The notes under the pieces were generated by a model. The model saw nothing but the letters and a program-made list of their open reading frames with translations. It made no database searches and was not told the DNA's origin. Both the position numbers and the translations under genes were made by a program. A DNA stretch of 64,000 nucleotides from Oscillospiraceae bacterium. GTDB lineage: Bacteria > Bacillota > Clostridia > Oscillospirales > Ruminococcaceae. The first letter of the stretch is position 1, and each line of letters opens with the position of its first letter. The DNA lies in NCBI GenBank assembly GCA_900768125.1, contig CAAGBS010000053.1, positions 1 through 64,000 of the forward strand. Direction: 5' to 3'. Below are positions 43,860 to 53,296 of this stretch, piece after piece.

Positions 43860-44930
43860 ATGAACGAAAAACTGATGATGGCGGAGGCTCGCTATGACGA
43901 GATAAGCGCGAAGCTTTCCGACCCGGCGGTGATAGCCGATAACAAGCTTTACCGCGACCTGATGAGAGAACACAAGAACCTGACCCCGCTGATGGAGGTC
44001 TGGCAGAAATACAAGAAAGCGCAGCGCGGCTTTGACGACGCAGTGGAAGCGCTGAACGAGGCAGGCTCAGACGCGGAATTGCGCGAACTTGCCCAGAGCG
44101 AGTATGACGAAAACAAGGCGGCGATGGAAAAGCTGTCCGAAGAACTGAAAATACTGCTTCTCCCGAAAGACCCGGACGACGACCGCAGCTGCATCATCGA
44201 GATACGCGCAGGCGCAGGCGGCGAGGAGGCTGCGCTTTTCGCAAATTCTCTGCTGAGAATGTACAGCATGTACGCCGCGCGCCAGGGCTGGAAGGTCGAG
44301 GAACTTGACTCCAACCCGACCGAACTCGGCGGCTACCGGGAAGTCAGCTTCCTGGTGGAGGGCGAGGGCGTTTTCGCAAAGATGAAGTACGAGAGCGGCG
44401 TGCACCGCGTCCAGCGCGTACCCGAGACTGAATCCCAAGGTCGCATACAGACTTCCACTGTGACTGTAGCGGTGCTTCCCGAGGCTGAAGAAGTCGATGT
44501 GGAGATAAATCCCGCAGACCTGGTTATCGAAACATTCCGTTCCAGCGGCGCGGGCGGTCAGCACATCAACAAGACTGAATCCGCGATAAGGATTATCCAC
44601 AAGCCGTCCGGAACGGTAGTTGAATGCCAGGAGGAGCGCTCGCAGTTCAAAAACAAGGAAAAGGCGATGAAGAAGCTTTACAGCAAGCTTTACGAAGCGA
44701 AGCTGGAAGCCCGCGACAGCGCCATCGCCGAGGAACGCCGCATACAGGTCGGCACCGGCGACCGCTCCGAGCGGATACGCACCTACAACTTCCCGCAGTC
44801 CCGCGTCACCGACCACCGCATAGGGTTGACGCTCTACAAGCTGGACGAGATGATGAACGGCGGCTGCGACGAGGTTTTCGAAGCGCTGCGGCTCGCGGAC
44901 CAGACCGCGAAGCTGTTGAAGCAGCAATAA
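43860..44930 (+). CDS. prfA: peptide chain release factor 1
   Basis: It ends translation at UAA and UAG. GGQ motif in SSGAGGQHINKTESAIR, and the RF1-type length of 356. No frameshift is present (that is an RF2 feature). GGAGG precedes ATG 43860. First of the prfA-ywlC-coaE run. Confidence 0.97.
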   Translation: MNEKLMMAEARYDEISAKLSDPAVIADNKLYRDLMREHKNLTPLMEVWQKYKKAQRGFDDAVEALNEAGSDAELRELAQSEYDENKAAMEKLSEELKILLLPKDPDDDRSCIIEIRAGAGGEEAALFANSLLRMYSMYAARQGWKVEELDSNPTELGGYREVSFLVEGEGVFAKMKYESGVHRVQRVPETESQGRIQTSTVTVAVLPEAEEVDVEINPADLVIETFRSSGAGGQHINKTESAIRIIHKPSGTVVECQEERSQFKNKEKAMKKLYSKLYEAKLEARDSAIAEERRIQVGTGDRSERIRTYNFPQSRVTDHRIGLTLYKLDEMMNGGCDEVFEALRLADQTAKLLKQQ

Positions 44931-44947
44931 GAAAGGAAATGACAAGA

Positions 44948-45949
44948 TTGAACACAGAGCTTCTTCCGTTTTCCGAGCAGTCAGCGAAGAAAGCGGCTGA
45001 AATAATGGCGGCGGGCGGCGTAGTCGGTATACCCACCGAGACGGTCTACGGCTTAGCCGCCGACGCGCGGAATGAAGCCGCAGTCCGCAGCATATTCGAA
45101 GCGAAGGGACGGCCGCAGGACAACCCGCTGATAGTCCACATCAGCGCGCTGGAGCAGCTTCCGCCGCTGGTGCGGGAAATACCTCCGCTGGCGCTTAAAA
45201 TCGCTGAGAAATACTGGCCGGGGCCGCTCACGATGATTTTCCCGAAGTCGGATATGATACCCGGCGCGACCAGCGGCGGGCTTGACACCGTTGCAGTCAG
45301 AATGCCGGAAAGCCCGGCGGCAAGGGCGATAATCGACGCCTGCGGGTTCCCGCTCGCGGCTCCCTCCGCGAATCTTTCGGGAAGCCCCAGCCCGACCACC
45401 GCTCAGCACGTCATGAACGACATGAACGGCAGGGTGCCGCTGATAATCGACGGCGGGGAATGCCGCTGCGGCGTGGAAAGCACGGTGCTCTGCTTTCCGT
45501 CGGCTGACCGCGTGAGGATACTCCGTCCCGGCGGCGTGACCGCTGAAATGCTGTCGGAGCTTTGTCATGTGGACATCGACCCGGCTGTCACCGCCGAGCC
45601 GCCCAAGGGCGCTAAGGTGATGTCCCCGGGAATGAAGTACAAGCACTACTCCCCGAAAGCGGAGGTGTTCATCGTCAACGCCCACGGGAAGCAGTTCGAG
45701 GACTGGTGCCTGGCGCATTCCGGCGAGGGAACGCTGGCGCTTTCCGCAGACCCGGTGGAGCACGGAATGTTCCGCTGCTTCGGCAGGAACACGGACGAGC
45801 AGGCGCACAGGCTGTTCGCGCTTCTGCGCGAGGCTGACGATGAGGGCGCGAAGACGGTCTACGTTGAAATGCCGTCGCAGGAGGGCATAGGGCTTGCGGT
45901 CTATAATCGTCTGCTCCGTGCCGCGGCGTTCAGGGTGATTGAGATATGA
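44948..45949 (+). CDS. ywlC: threonylcarbamoyl-AMP synthase (Sua5/YwlC)
   Basis: It makes the precursor of t6A37 in tRNA. TETVYGLAADARN, KGRPQDNPLIVHI and PSANLSGSPSPTT are YrdC-domain motifs, and KYKHYSPKAEVFIV starts the Sua5 C-terminal domain. I favour TTG 44948 because AAAGGA lies 10 bases before it; ATG 44939 is only one base from the same ribosome site. Overlaps coaE by ATGA. Confidence 0.93.
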   Translation: MNTELLPFSEQSAKKAAEIMAAGGVVGIPTETVYGLAADARNEAAVRSIFEAKGRPQDNPLIVHISALEQLPPLVREIPPLALKIAEKYWPGPLTMIFPKSDMIPGATSGGLDTVAVRMPESPAARAIIDACGFPLAAPSANLSGSPSPTTAQHVMNDMNGRVPLIIDGGECRCGVESTVLCFPSADRVRILRPGGVTAEMLSELCHVDIDPAVTAEPPKGAKVMSPGMKYKHYSPKAEVFIVNAHGKQFEDWCLAHSGEGTLALSADPVEHGMFRCFGRNTDEQAHRLFALLREADDEGAKTVYVEMPSQEGIGLAVYNRLLRAAAFRVIEI

Positions 45950-46536
45950 AACTTATCGTAGGTCTTACCGGAATGTCCGGGGCGGGGAAATCCACCGTCT
46001 GCCGGGCGTTCGCGGAGAGCAGCTTCGATGTCATCGACTGCGACCTGTCCGCGCGCGAGGTAGTCCTCCCGGGAAGTCCGGCGCTGACCGAGCTTCACGA
46101 CAGGCTGTCGCCGGAGCTTATCCTCCCTGACGGCACGCTAGACCGCAGGAAAACGGCGGAAATTATCTTCCACAGCGAGGAAAAACGCGCACTGTTCAAC
46201 AAAATAATTTACCCCTATATTACATATAATATCGCGGAAAAGCTGAAGCGCGCCGGGGACTGCTCACTGCTGGACGCGCCCACACTGTTTGAAGCGCGGC
46301 TGGAGTTCCTCTGCGGGAGCATAGTCAGCGTGACCGCCGACCCTGAGATCTGCGTACAGCGCATAATGAAGCGGGACGGCATTCCCGAGGAGTTAGCCCG
46401 CGCAAGGCTGAAAAGCCAGCACGGCGCGGATTTCTACAGGCAGCGGAGCAGCTTCTGCATAGAAAACAACGGCACTCAGCGGCAGCTGTCAGAAGCGGCG
46501 CTGGGCGTCATCTCGCAACTGAAAGGCGGCAAATGA
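45946..46536 (+). CDS. coaE: dephospho-CoA kinase
   Basis: Last step of CoA synthesis. P-loop GMSGAGKST, followed by DCDLSAREVV and the lid region QRIMKRDGI. 196 residues. Overlaps both neighbours by four bases. Confidence 0.94.
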   Translation: MKLIVGLTGMSGAGKSTVCRAFAESSFDVIDCDLSAREVVLPGSPALTELHDRLSPELILPDGTLDRRKTAEIIFHSEEKRALFNKIIYPYITYNIAEKLKRAGDCSLLDAPTLFEARLEFLCGSIVSVTADPEICVQRIMKRDGIPEELARARLKSQHGADFYRQRSSFCIENNGTQRQLSEAALGVISQLKGGK

Positions 46537-47117
46537 CAAAATATCGCAAGAAACGGCGCGTGCTCCCGGCGGTCATCATCATCGCGGTGACAGCGGCGCT
46601 GCTGTGCGCGGGAGGGTGGTTCGGCCGGAGGTATTATCAGCAGTACACGCACCCGCTGCGCTACGAAAACTACGTTGAGAAGTATTCCCGCGAGAACGGG
46701 CTTGACAAATATCTCGTCTACGCGGTGATAAAGACCGAGAGCGGATTCGACCCGTCAGCGGTCTCAAACGTCGGCGCGAGGGGTCTCATGCAGATAATGG
46801 AGGACACTTTCGACTGGGTGAAATTCCGGCTGGGCGATGAGGACTCGCGCTATCTCGACATGTACGACCCGGAGACTAATATCCGGTACGGCTGCTGGCT
46901 GGTCGGGTATCTCTATAATGAGTTCGGCAGTGTCGATACGGCTATGGCGGCATACCACGCAGGGCGCGGACAGGTCAACGAATGGCTCGCCGACAAGGAA
47001 TATTCCTCGGACGGCGTACATCTGGACGTTATCCCGATATCCGACACGGCGCATTACGTCAGCAAGATAGACCGGGCAATGGAAACATACAAAAAACTCT
47101 ATGAAGAGAAAGGATAA
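46533..47117 (+). CDS. membrane-anchored lytic transglycosylase (SLT)
   Basis: An N-terminal anchor (VLPAVIIIAVTAALLCAGGW) and an SLT domain with the catalytic Glu in AVIKTESGFDPSAVS and the substrate motif GARGLMQIM, AAYHAGRGQVNEW. It cuts peptidoglycan glycan strands. Second such enzyme in the window besides mltG. ATGA overlap with coaE. Confidence 0.94.
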   Translation: MTKYRKKRRVLPAVIIIAVTAALLCAGGWFGRRYYQQYTHPLRYENYVEKYSRENGLDKYLVYAVIKTESGFDPSAVSNVGARGLMQIMEDTFDWVKFRLGDEDSRYLDMYDPETNIRYGCWLVGYLYNEFGSVDTAMAAYHAGRGQVNEWLADKEYSSDGVHLDVIPISDTAHYVSKIDRAMETYKKLYEEKG

Positions 47118-47122
47118 TAATT

Positions 47123-48520
47123 ATGGCTAAGTTAACTGCAAAGGAATTAAAGGAAAAGCTGCTTGCGGACAAGAAGAACGCAGTTCTCCGCATGTCTGAG
47201 GAGGAACTGAAGAAGTGCGACAAGTTCTGCGAGGGCTACAAGGCGTTCCTGGATACTGCAAAGACCGAGCGCGAAGCGGCTGCCGAGATAGTCAAGATGG
47301 CTAAGGCGCGCGGATTCGAGGAGTTCAGCGCGAAGAACAAGTACAAGCCCGGCGACAAGGTTTACTACCTCAACCGCGAAAAATCCGTGATACTCGCCGT
47401 TATCGGCAAGGAGTCCATCGAGGACGGCGTGAACCTGGTCGCTGCGCATATCGACTCCCCACGCCTTGATATGAAGCAGAATCCCCTCTACGAAAAGGAC
47501 GAGGTTGCTTACTTCAAGACCCACTATTACGGCGGTATCAAGAAGTACCAGTGGCCGACCGTTCCGCTTTCACTGCACGGCGTTATCATCAAGGCTGACG
47601 GCACTAAGGTAACAGTCAACATCGGCGAGGACGAAAACGACCCGGTATTCTGCGTTTCCGACCTTCTCCCGCACCTTGCGGACGAGCAGTACAAGCGCCC
47701 CGCTCCCAAACTCATAAAGGGCGAGGAGCTGAATATAATCATCGGCAGCCGTCCCTTCAAGGACGACGAGGGCAGCGAACTTGTGAAGCTGAACATCATG
47801 CTGATACTCAACGAGAAGTACGGCATTGTGGAGTCTGACTTCATCTCCGCCGAACTGGAAGCAGTCCCCGCGTTCAAGGCTAAGGACGTTGGCTTTGACA
47901 GAAGCCTTGTCGGCGCCTACGGTCAGGACGACAGAGTGTGCGCTTACACCGAACTGATGGCAGTTCTGGAACTGAACAACCCCGAAAAGACCGCGGTAGC
48001 TATCCTCACCGATAAGGAGGAGACAGGCTCCGACGGCAACACCGGACTGCGCTCCGCATACCTGCGCTACTTCATCGCCGACCTCGCGGCAACGTTCGGC
48101 GTAAAGGGCAGGACTGTACTTCACAATTCCCGCTGCCTGTCCGCAGACGTAAACGCAGCGTTCGACCCCACATTCCCCGACGTGTTCGAAAAGCGCAATG
48201 CAGCGCTGCTCAACGGCGGCGTGTGCGTTACTAAGTACACAGGCTCCCGCGGCAAGAGCGGCACTTCGGACGCTTCCGCAGAGTTCGCCGGAGAGGTCCG
48301 CAGACTGCTTGACGCTGAGGGCGTTATCTGGCAGACCGGCGAACTTGGCAAGGTAGATATCGGCGGCGGCGGAACAGTGGCAGCGTATATCGCTAATCTT
48401 GACGTCAACACTATAGACGTGGGCGTTCCGGTGCTTTCCATGCACGCTCCGTTCGAGATTACCGCAAAGACCGATATCTGGGCGGCTTACAGGGCTTTCG
48501 CGGCTTTTGTGAATAACTGA
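47123..48520 (+). CDS. apeB: M18 family aminopeptidase
   Basis: A zinc aminopeptidase of the aspartyl type: metal ligands in AAHIDSPRLDMK, YGQDDRVCAYTEL, LTDKEETGSDGNT and a C-terminal SMHAPFEI. 465 residues, cytoplasmic. It probably trims peptides for recycling. Six bases after the transglycosylase. Confidence 0.94.
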   Translation: MAKLTAKELKEKLLADKKNAVLRMSEEELKKCDKFCEGYKAFLDTAKTEREAAAEIVKMAKARGFEEFSAKNKYKPGDKVYYLNREKSVILAVIGKESIEDGVNLVAAHIDSPRLDMKQNPLYEKDEVAYFKTHYYGGIKKYQWPTVPLSLHGVIIKADGTKVTVNIGEDENDPVFCVSDLLPHLADEQYKRPAPKLIKGEELNIIIGSRPFKDDEGSELVKLNIMLILNEKYGIVESDFISAELEAVPAFKAKDVGFDRSLVGAYGQDDRVCAYTELMAVLELNNPEKTAVAILTDKEETGSDGNTGLRSAYLRYFIADLAATFGVKGRTVLHNSRCLSADVNAAFDPTFPDVFEKRNAALLNGGVCVTKYTGSRGKSGTSDASAEFAGEVRRLLDAEGVIWQTGELGKVDIGGGGTVAAYIANLDVNTIDVGVPVLSMHAPFEITAKTDIWAAYRAFAAFVNN

Positions 48521-48540
48521 TTCTAATTGGAAAATGATGG

Positions 48541-48635
48541 GGTGACGGGTGTGACGGGTTTACCTAACCCTTTTTATAAAAATTGAAAACAAAAAATATA
48601 TAAAAAAGTTATAGTAAGCCGTCATACCCGTCACC
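48541..48635. repeat. 17-bp inverted repeat built from GGTGACGG units
   Basis: GGTGACGGGTGTGACGG (48541-48557) pairs with CCGTCATACCCGTCACC (48619-48635), one mismatch (a G-T pair in RNA), around 61 AT-rich bases. The GGTGACGG unit occurs in about five copies between 48541 and 48676. It may be a terminator-like or REP-like element after apeB. Confidence 0.6.
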
Positions 48636-48671
48636 AACTTGTCAGAACCAGAAACTTGTACAAATTCACCG

Positions 48672-48706
48672 TCACCTCTGCATAGACATAGAATATGCAG
48701 AGGTGA
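48672..48706 (+). promoter_or_regulatory. hairpin that covers the yunB ribosome site
   Basis: TCACCTCTGCATA (48672-48684) pairs perfectly with TATGCAGAGGTGA (48694-48706). The 3' arm contains AGAGGTGA, the only ribosome-binding site for yunB, 5 bases before ATG 48712. Translation would be blocked when folded. Confidence 0.7.
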
Positions 48707-48711
48707 TACTG

Positions 48712-49401
48712 ATGATGGGAGAAAAAACGCGCTCCGGGCTGCGAAGGCTCGGTGTGAAGCTGATAGCGGCGGCGCTGATACTGATAGGTCTGACGTTTCT
48801 TGTTGACCTGAGTTTTCGCCCGGTGGTGGAGACGGTCAACTACAACGAGTGCCACGCGGCTGTGTCCACGATGATAAACCGCTCTATCGAAGCGGAACTC
48901 GAGCGCGAGGACGCGGACTATTCCTCGCTGGTGACGATACAGCGGGACGAGAGCGGCGCGGTGTGTTCCATCGAAAGCAACGCGATGAATATAAACCGCC
49001 TGAAAAACAATATCGCAAGCCGCCTGGAGCGGGAACTTGACCGCATGAGCAGTATCGACATCATGATACCCGTAGGAACGCTCACCGGACTGCAGCTTCT
49101 CCACGGGCGCGGCTTCAATGTCGGAATGACGGTCAGCCCGGTCGGATACGCGCAGACGGCGATAGTCAGCGAGTTCACCGAAGCGGGACTGAATCAGACC
49201 CGCCACCGGATAGTTATACATATCGAGGTCACGGCGGACGCGGTGATACCCGGATTTTCCTCGAGAGTTCCGGTCGCCGCTTCGATAGTCGCGGCTGAAA
49301 CTATAATCGTAGGAAAGATACCGGACGCCTATACCCACGTTGTGGCGGGTGACACCGACCTTGTCGGTCTGCTGCAGGATTACGGCGCGGTTTTAGACTA
49401 A
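48712..49401 (+). CDS. yunB: sporulation protein YunB
   Basis: One N-terminal membrane helix (KLIAAALILIGLTFLVDL) and the YunB domain: ATVSTMINRSI-like start, SIDIMIPVGTLTGLQLLHGR and MTVSPVGYAQTAIVSEF. In Bacillus it belongs to the sigma-E regulon of the mother cell. ATG 48712 (or 48715) follows the sequestered ribosome site; GTG 48703 would be inside it. Confidence 0.9.
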   Translation: MMGEKTRSGLRRLGVKLIAAALILIGLTFLVDLSFRPVVETVNYNECHAAVSTMINRSIEAELEREDADYSSLVTIQRDESGAVCSIESNAMNINRLKNNIASRLERELDRMSSIDIMIPVGTLTGLQLLHGRGFNVGMTVSPVGYAQTAIVSEFTEAGLNQTRHRIVIHIEVTADAVIPGFSSRVPVAASIVAAETIIVGKIPDAYTHVVAGDTDLVGLLQDYGAVLD

Positions 49402-49419
49402 GGCAAAACGGAGGTTCAA

Positions 49420-51396
49420 ATGGATAAAAGGGAAGCGGAAAAGCGCGCAGGGGAACTTCGCGCGGTCATCGAGAAGCATAATCACAACTACTACGACCTG
49501 GACTCCCCGACCATCGAGGACGACGAGTATGACGCGCTCATGCGGGAACTGCGCGGGATAGAACAGCAGTTCCCGGAACTTGCTGCGCCCGACTCCCCGA
49601 CTCACCGCGTGGGCGGAACGGTCAGCAGCAGCTTTGAGAAAGTCGAGCATACCGTGCAGATGGGGTCGCTGCAGGACGTTTTCAGCGAGGACGAGGTGCG
49701 CAGCTTCCTGTCCGGCGTGATGGAACAGGGCGCGAACGAGTTCACGGTTGAGCCGAAAATCGACGGCCTGTCCGTGTCGCTGGAGTACGAAAACGGCGTG
49801 TTCACGCGCGGCTCGACCAGAGGGGACGGCTTTATCGGCGAGGACATCACCGCCAACCTGAAAACTATCCGTTCCATTCCGCTGAAGCTGACCGAAGCCC
49901 CTGAATTTATCGAGGTGCGCGGCGAGGTCTACATGCCCCGGAAAAGCTTTGCAAAGCTGTGCGAGGAGCAGGAGCTCCTCGGCGAGCCTATGCCGAAGAA
50001 TCCGCGTAACGCCGCCGCCGGCTCGCTGCGCCAGAAAGACAGCTCAGTGACCGCAAAAAGGAAGCTCGATATTTTTGTGTTCAATCTCCAGCAGTTACGC
50101 GGCAGGGAGCTCAAAAGCCACTCCGAGTCGCTGGAATATATGCAGAGCCTTGGCTTCACGGTTATCCCCGATTACAGGGTCGTGCACACCGCAGATGAAG
50201 TCATAGAGCGTATCCGCGAGATAGGGGAAATGCGGCGCAGCCTGCCGTTCGATATTGACGGCGCGGTCGTAAAGGTCAACGATTTTGCGATGAGAAGCGA
50301 AATAGGATTCACCACTAAAGTCCCCAAGTGGGCGGTCGCGTTCAAGTACCCGCCGGAGGAAAAGGAAACCACCCTCAACGAAATCGAGATAAATGTCGGC
50401 AGAACGGGCGCGCTCACGCCGGTCGCGGTGTTCGACCCGGTCCAGCTTGCGGGGACTACAGTTTCCAGGGCGATACTGCATAATCAGGACATCATTTCTG
50501 ATAAGGATATCCGCGTAGGCGACCGTATTGTAGTCCGCAAGGCGGGGGACATCATTCCGGAGGTAGTGCGCAGCGTTTCGCACCGCGACGGCTCCGAACC
50601 TTACTTTATACCCAACGTCTGCCCGATATGCGGCGCCGAAGCGCTCCGTGACGAGGACGAAGCAGTCATTCGCTGCCAGAATATCGACTGCCCCGCGCAG
50701 CTTGCGCGCTCCATCGAGCACTTCGCGAGCCGAAATGCAATGAATATCGAGGGTCTCGGTGAAGCGATAGTCCAGCAGCTGCTTGACAACAAATTCGTTT
50801 CAAATGTCGCCGACCTCTACGAACTTGACGTGCAGACCGTAATGCAGGTCACCGGAGGAATGAAGTCCGCGGAAAATCTGATAAGATCCATCGAAAATTC
50901 CAAGAAAGCCAGCCTTGACCGCCTGGTATTCGCGCTGGGAATACGCGGGATAGGTCAGCGCGCGGCTAAATTGCTGTGCGAGAAGTTCGGCACCATGGAA
51001 GCAATAATGGAGGCGCTCCCGCTGGAGATATGCAGCATAGACGGCTTCGGAGACATCATGGCGGATTCAGTCTACAACGCAATGCAGGAACCTCACCGTA
51101 TAAAGCTCATCGAGCGCCTGAAAAGCCACGGCGTAAACATGACATACGACAGCGGCAAGGTGTCGGACGAACTTTCGGGCAAAACGTTCGTCCTGACCGG
51201 AACTCTCCCCACGCTGACCCGCGACCAGGCGAAAAAACTCATCGAGGAGCGCGGCGGAAAGTGCTCCGGTTCAGTCAGCAAGAAGACGAACTATGTTCTG
51301 GCGGGCGAGGAAGCCGGAAGCAAGCTGACAAAGGCTCAGGAACTCGGGATAACCGTAATTTCCGAGCAGGAGTTCCGGGATATGATAGGGGAATAA
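49420..51396 (+). CDS. ligA: NAD-dependent DNA ligase
   Basis: Adenylation motif EPKIDGLSVS, OB fold, four-cysteine zinc finger (CPICG...CQNIDCPAQ), helix-hairpin-helix repeats, and a C-terminal BRCT domain (LSGKTFVLTGTLPTLTR). 658 residues, complete. GGAGG precedes the ATG. Confidence 0.97.
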   Translation: MDKREAEKRAGELRAVIEKHNHNYYDLDSPTIEDDEYDALMRELRGIEQQFPELAAPDSPTHRVGGTVSSSFEKVEHTVQMGSLQDVFSEDEVRSFLSGVMEQGANEFTVEPKIDGLSVSLEYENGVFTRGSTRGDGFIGEDITANLKTIRSIPLKLTEAPEFIEVRGEVYMPRKSFAKLCEEQELLGEPMPKNPRNAAAGSLRQKDSSVTAKRKLDIFVFNLQQLRGRELKSHSESLEYMQSLGFTVIPDYRVVHTADEVIERIREIGEMRRSLPFDIDGAVVKVNDFAMRSEIGFTTKVPKWAVAFKYPPEEKETTLNEIEINVGRTGALTPVAVFDPVQLAGTTVSRAILHNQDIISDKDIRVGDRIVVRKAGDIIPEVVRSVSHRDGSEPYFIPNVCPICGAEALRDEDEAVIRCQNIDCPAQLARSIEHFASRNAMNIEGLGEAIVQQLLDNKFVSNVADLYELDVQTVMQVTGGMKSAENLIRSIENSKKASLDRLVFALGIRGIGQRAAKLLCEKFGTMEAIMEALPLEICSIDGFGDIMADSVYNAMQEPHRIKLIERLKSHGVNMTYDSGKVSDELSGKTFVLTGTLPTLTRDQAKKLIEERGGKCSGSVSKKTNYVLAGEEAGSKLTKAQELGITVISEQEFRDMIGE

Positions 51397-51419
51397 TTCT
51401 GTGCTTTGAAAATAATTGC

Positions 51420-51471
51420 TTGACAAATGGATATATCTGATATATAATAAAATTGTACCTAGTAGTACAAT
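51420..51471 (+). promoter_or_regulatory. consensus promoter with palindromic operator
   Basis: TTGACA (51420-51425), 17 bases, TATAAT (51443-51448). Immediately after is ATTGTAC-N6-GTACAAT (51452-51471), a perfect 7-bp inverted repeat over the start of transcription, a likely repressor site. Confidence 0.85.
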
Positions 51472-51497
51472 AATACTGATTTTGGAGGGCAATTATT

Positions 51498-53159
51498 ATG
51501 AAAAGCAAAAGAATACTGTCGCTCATGATGGCGGCGGCTCTGATGACCGGCTCCGCAGGTACTGCGCTGTATGCTACGGATATTTCCGCCGTGGCTGCGT
51601 CAGCGAAGCTGGAGGCTCCGACAGGGCTGAAGTACACGGCGCTTACCGAGAAGTCGGTAAAGCTGTCGTGGAACGCTGTCAGCAATGCGAAGATGTACGC
51701 CGTGTACAAGTATGATTCCAAGTCCGGAAAGTACAAGGTTTACAAGAAGGTCAACACGACATCATGCGAAGTCACCGGGCTGAAGGCTTCCACGAACTAT
51801 AAGTTCAGGGTCGCCGCTATTAAGTACTCCGGCGGAAAACTCACCGCGCAGACCAAGACGGACCCGCTGTCCGTAAAGACGAAGGGCAAGACGGACAGCA
51901 CTAAGCCCGGCACAACTGCTGGTACGGGGGTAAAGCTTCCTAAGTCCGAGGGCAGGGTGTTCAATATCTACGCATGGAACGAGGAGTTCAAGGGATTCTT
52001 TGATAAGTATTATGTCGTACCCTCCGGCATCACCGTGAACTGGGTGATAAATCCAGCCGATGACGGAACTTATCAGGACAGGCTTGATTCTGCGCTTCAG
52101 CGCCAGGGCAGCGCCGCTGCAGACGACAAGGTAGACCTGTTCCTTGTTGAGCCGGATTACATCAGAAAATATGTTGATTCCGATTATACGATGGACGTCA
52201 GCAAGATAGGCGTAAAGCCGCTGAAGACCGAGTATCAGTACACGATAGACGCCGCCACCGACAGCAAGGGAAAGCTAAAAGGCGTGAGCTTCCAGTGCTG
52301 CCCCGGCGCGCTGATATACAGGCGTTCCATAGCAGAGGACGTACTCGGCACCTCAGACCCGGACAAGGTACAGAGCAAGCTGTCTACATGGGAAAAGTTC
52401 TCCGCCGCCGCTGAAAGCGCGAAGGACAAGGGCTATTATATTACGGCTTCCACTGAGTTCACCTACAGGGTATTTTCTGAGAACAAGACGAAGCCGTGGG
52501 TAAGTTCCAAGGGCAGGCTGACTCTGGACGACGACCTTCTTTACTGGGCGAACATGTCCAACGAAATGGTCAGCGAAAAGTCTGCGTCCGCATACAATTT
52601 GTGGACTGACGTAGTATTCGCCCAGATGAGCGGGGACGGCAAGACAATGTGCTTTTTCGGACCTGCATGGTACTACAACTTCTGCATGTGGAATGCTCAG
52701 GACCCAGACAGAGGATGCTGTGGCGACTGGGCTATCTGTCAGGGTCCCGACGTTTACTACTGGGGCGGCACATGGATGCTCGCAGCAAAGGGTTCGGATA
52801 ATCCCAAAATGATCGCGGACGTAATGAATGCGTTCACAGCTAACAAGGACATCTGCACAAGGCTTGCCGAGAATGAGAACCAGTTTACCAACAACATGAC
52901 GGTAAATCAGAAGTGCGGCAAGGACGCGAGCTTCAACAATCAGTTCCTCGGCGGTCAGAACGATTATGCAGTTATGCACATGATAGCGAAGAATATCAAA
53001 TACAACAAGGCTGCCGCGACCCGGTACGATCTGGTGCTCGATAACGGCTTCACCGATTGTATGCGTGATTATATCACCGGATGCTCTACGTTTGACGATG
53101 CATATGAGAATTTTCTGAGTTATGTGATGGATAGCTACCCAGCTATAAAGATAAGCTGA
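51498..53159 (+). CDS. secreted fibronectin III - solute-binding fusion protein
   Basis: A signal peptide (KRILSLMMAAALMTGSAGTALYA) without lipobox Cys; an FN3 domain at about residues 38-125 (LEAPTGLKYTALTEKSVKLS, VTGLKASTNYKFRVAAIKYS); then an extracellular family-1 solute-binding domain (VFNIYAWNEEFKGFFDKY, ending at 553). No permease or ATPase is nearby and no surface anchor is seen, so it is probably released or held by its FN3 part. GGAGGG precedes ATG 51498. The sugar ligand is unknown. Confidence 0.88.
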   Translation: MKSKRILSLMMAAALMTGSAGTALYATDISAVAASAKLEAPTGLKYTALTEKSVKLSWNAVSNAKMYAVYKYDSKSGKYKVYKKVNTTSCEVTGLKASTNYKFRVAAIKYSGGKLTAQTKTDPLSVKTKGKTDSTKPGTTAGTGVKLPKSEGRVFNIYAWNEEFKGFFDKYYVVPSGITVNWVINPADDGTYQDRLDSALQRQGSAAADDKVDLFLVEPDYIRKYVDSDYTMDVSKIGVKPLKTEYQYTIDAATDSKGKLKGVSFQCCPGALIYRRSIAEDVLGTSDPDKVQSKLSTWEKFSAAAESAKDKGYYITASTEFTYRVFSENKTKPWVSSKGRLTLDDDLLYWANMSNEMVSEKSASAYNLWTDVVFAQMSGDGKTMCFFGPAWYYNFCMWNAQDPDRGCCGDWAICQGPDVYYWGGTWMLAAKGSDNPKMIADVMNAFTANKDICTRLAENENQFTNNMTVNQKCGKDASFNNQFLGGQNDYAVMHMIAKNIKYNKAAATRYDLVLDNGFTDCMRDYITGCSTFDDAYENFLSYVMDSYPAIKIS

Positions 53160-53193
53160 CTGCATAAAAAAGGAACTGTATAATAACTCAACA

Positions 53194-53234
53194 AGCAAGC
53201 CCGGGCAGCCATTCTATGGAAGCCCGGGCTTGCT
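53194..53234. repeat. perfect 13-bp inverted repeat without T run
   Basis: AGCAAGCCCGGGC (53194-53206) and GCCCGGGCTTGCT (53222-53234) with a 15-base loop, between convergent genes. It is stable enough for a terminator but no T tract follows on either strand. Confidence 0.6.
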
Positions 53235-53296
53235 GATGCTGTGAAAAAGAAGAATGAACCGATGTTTTTTTTGCTGCGCCTTGTTTTTGTGAGATG

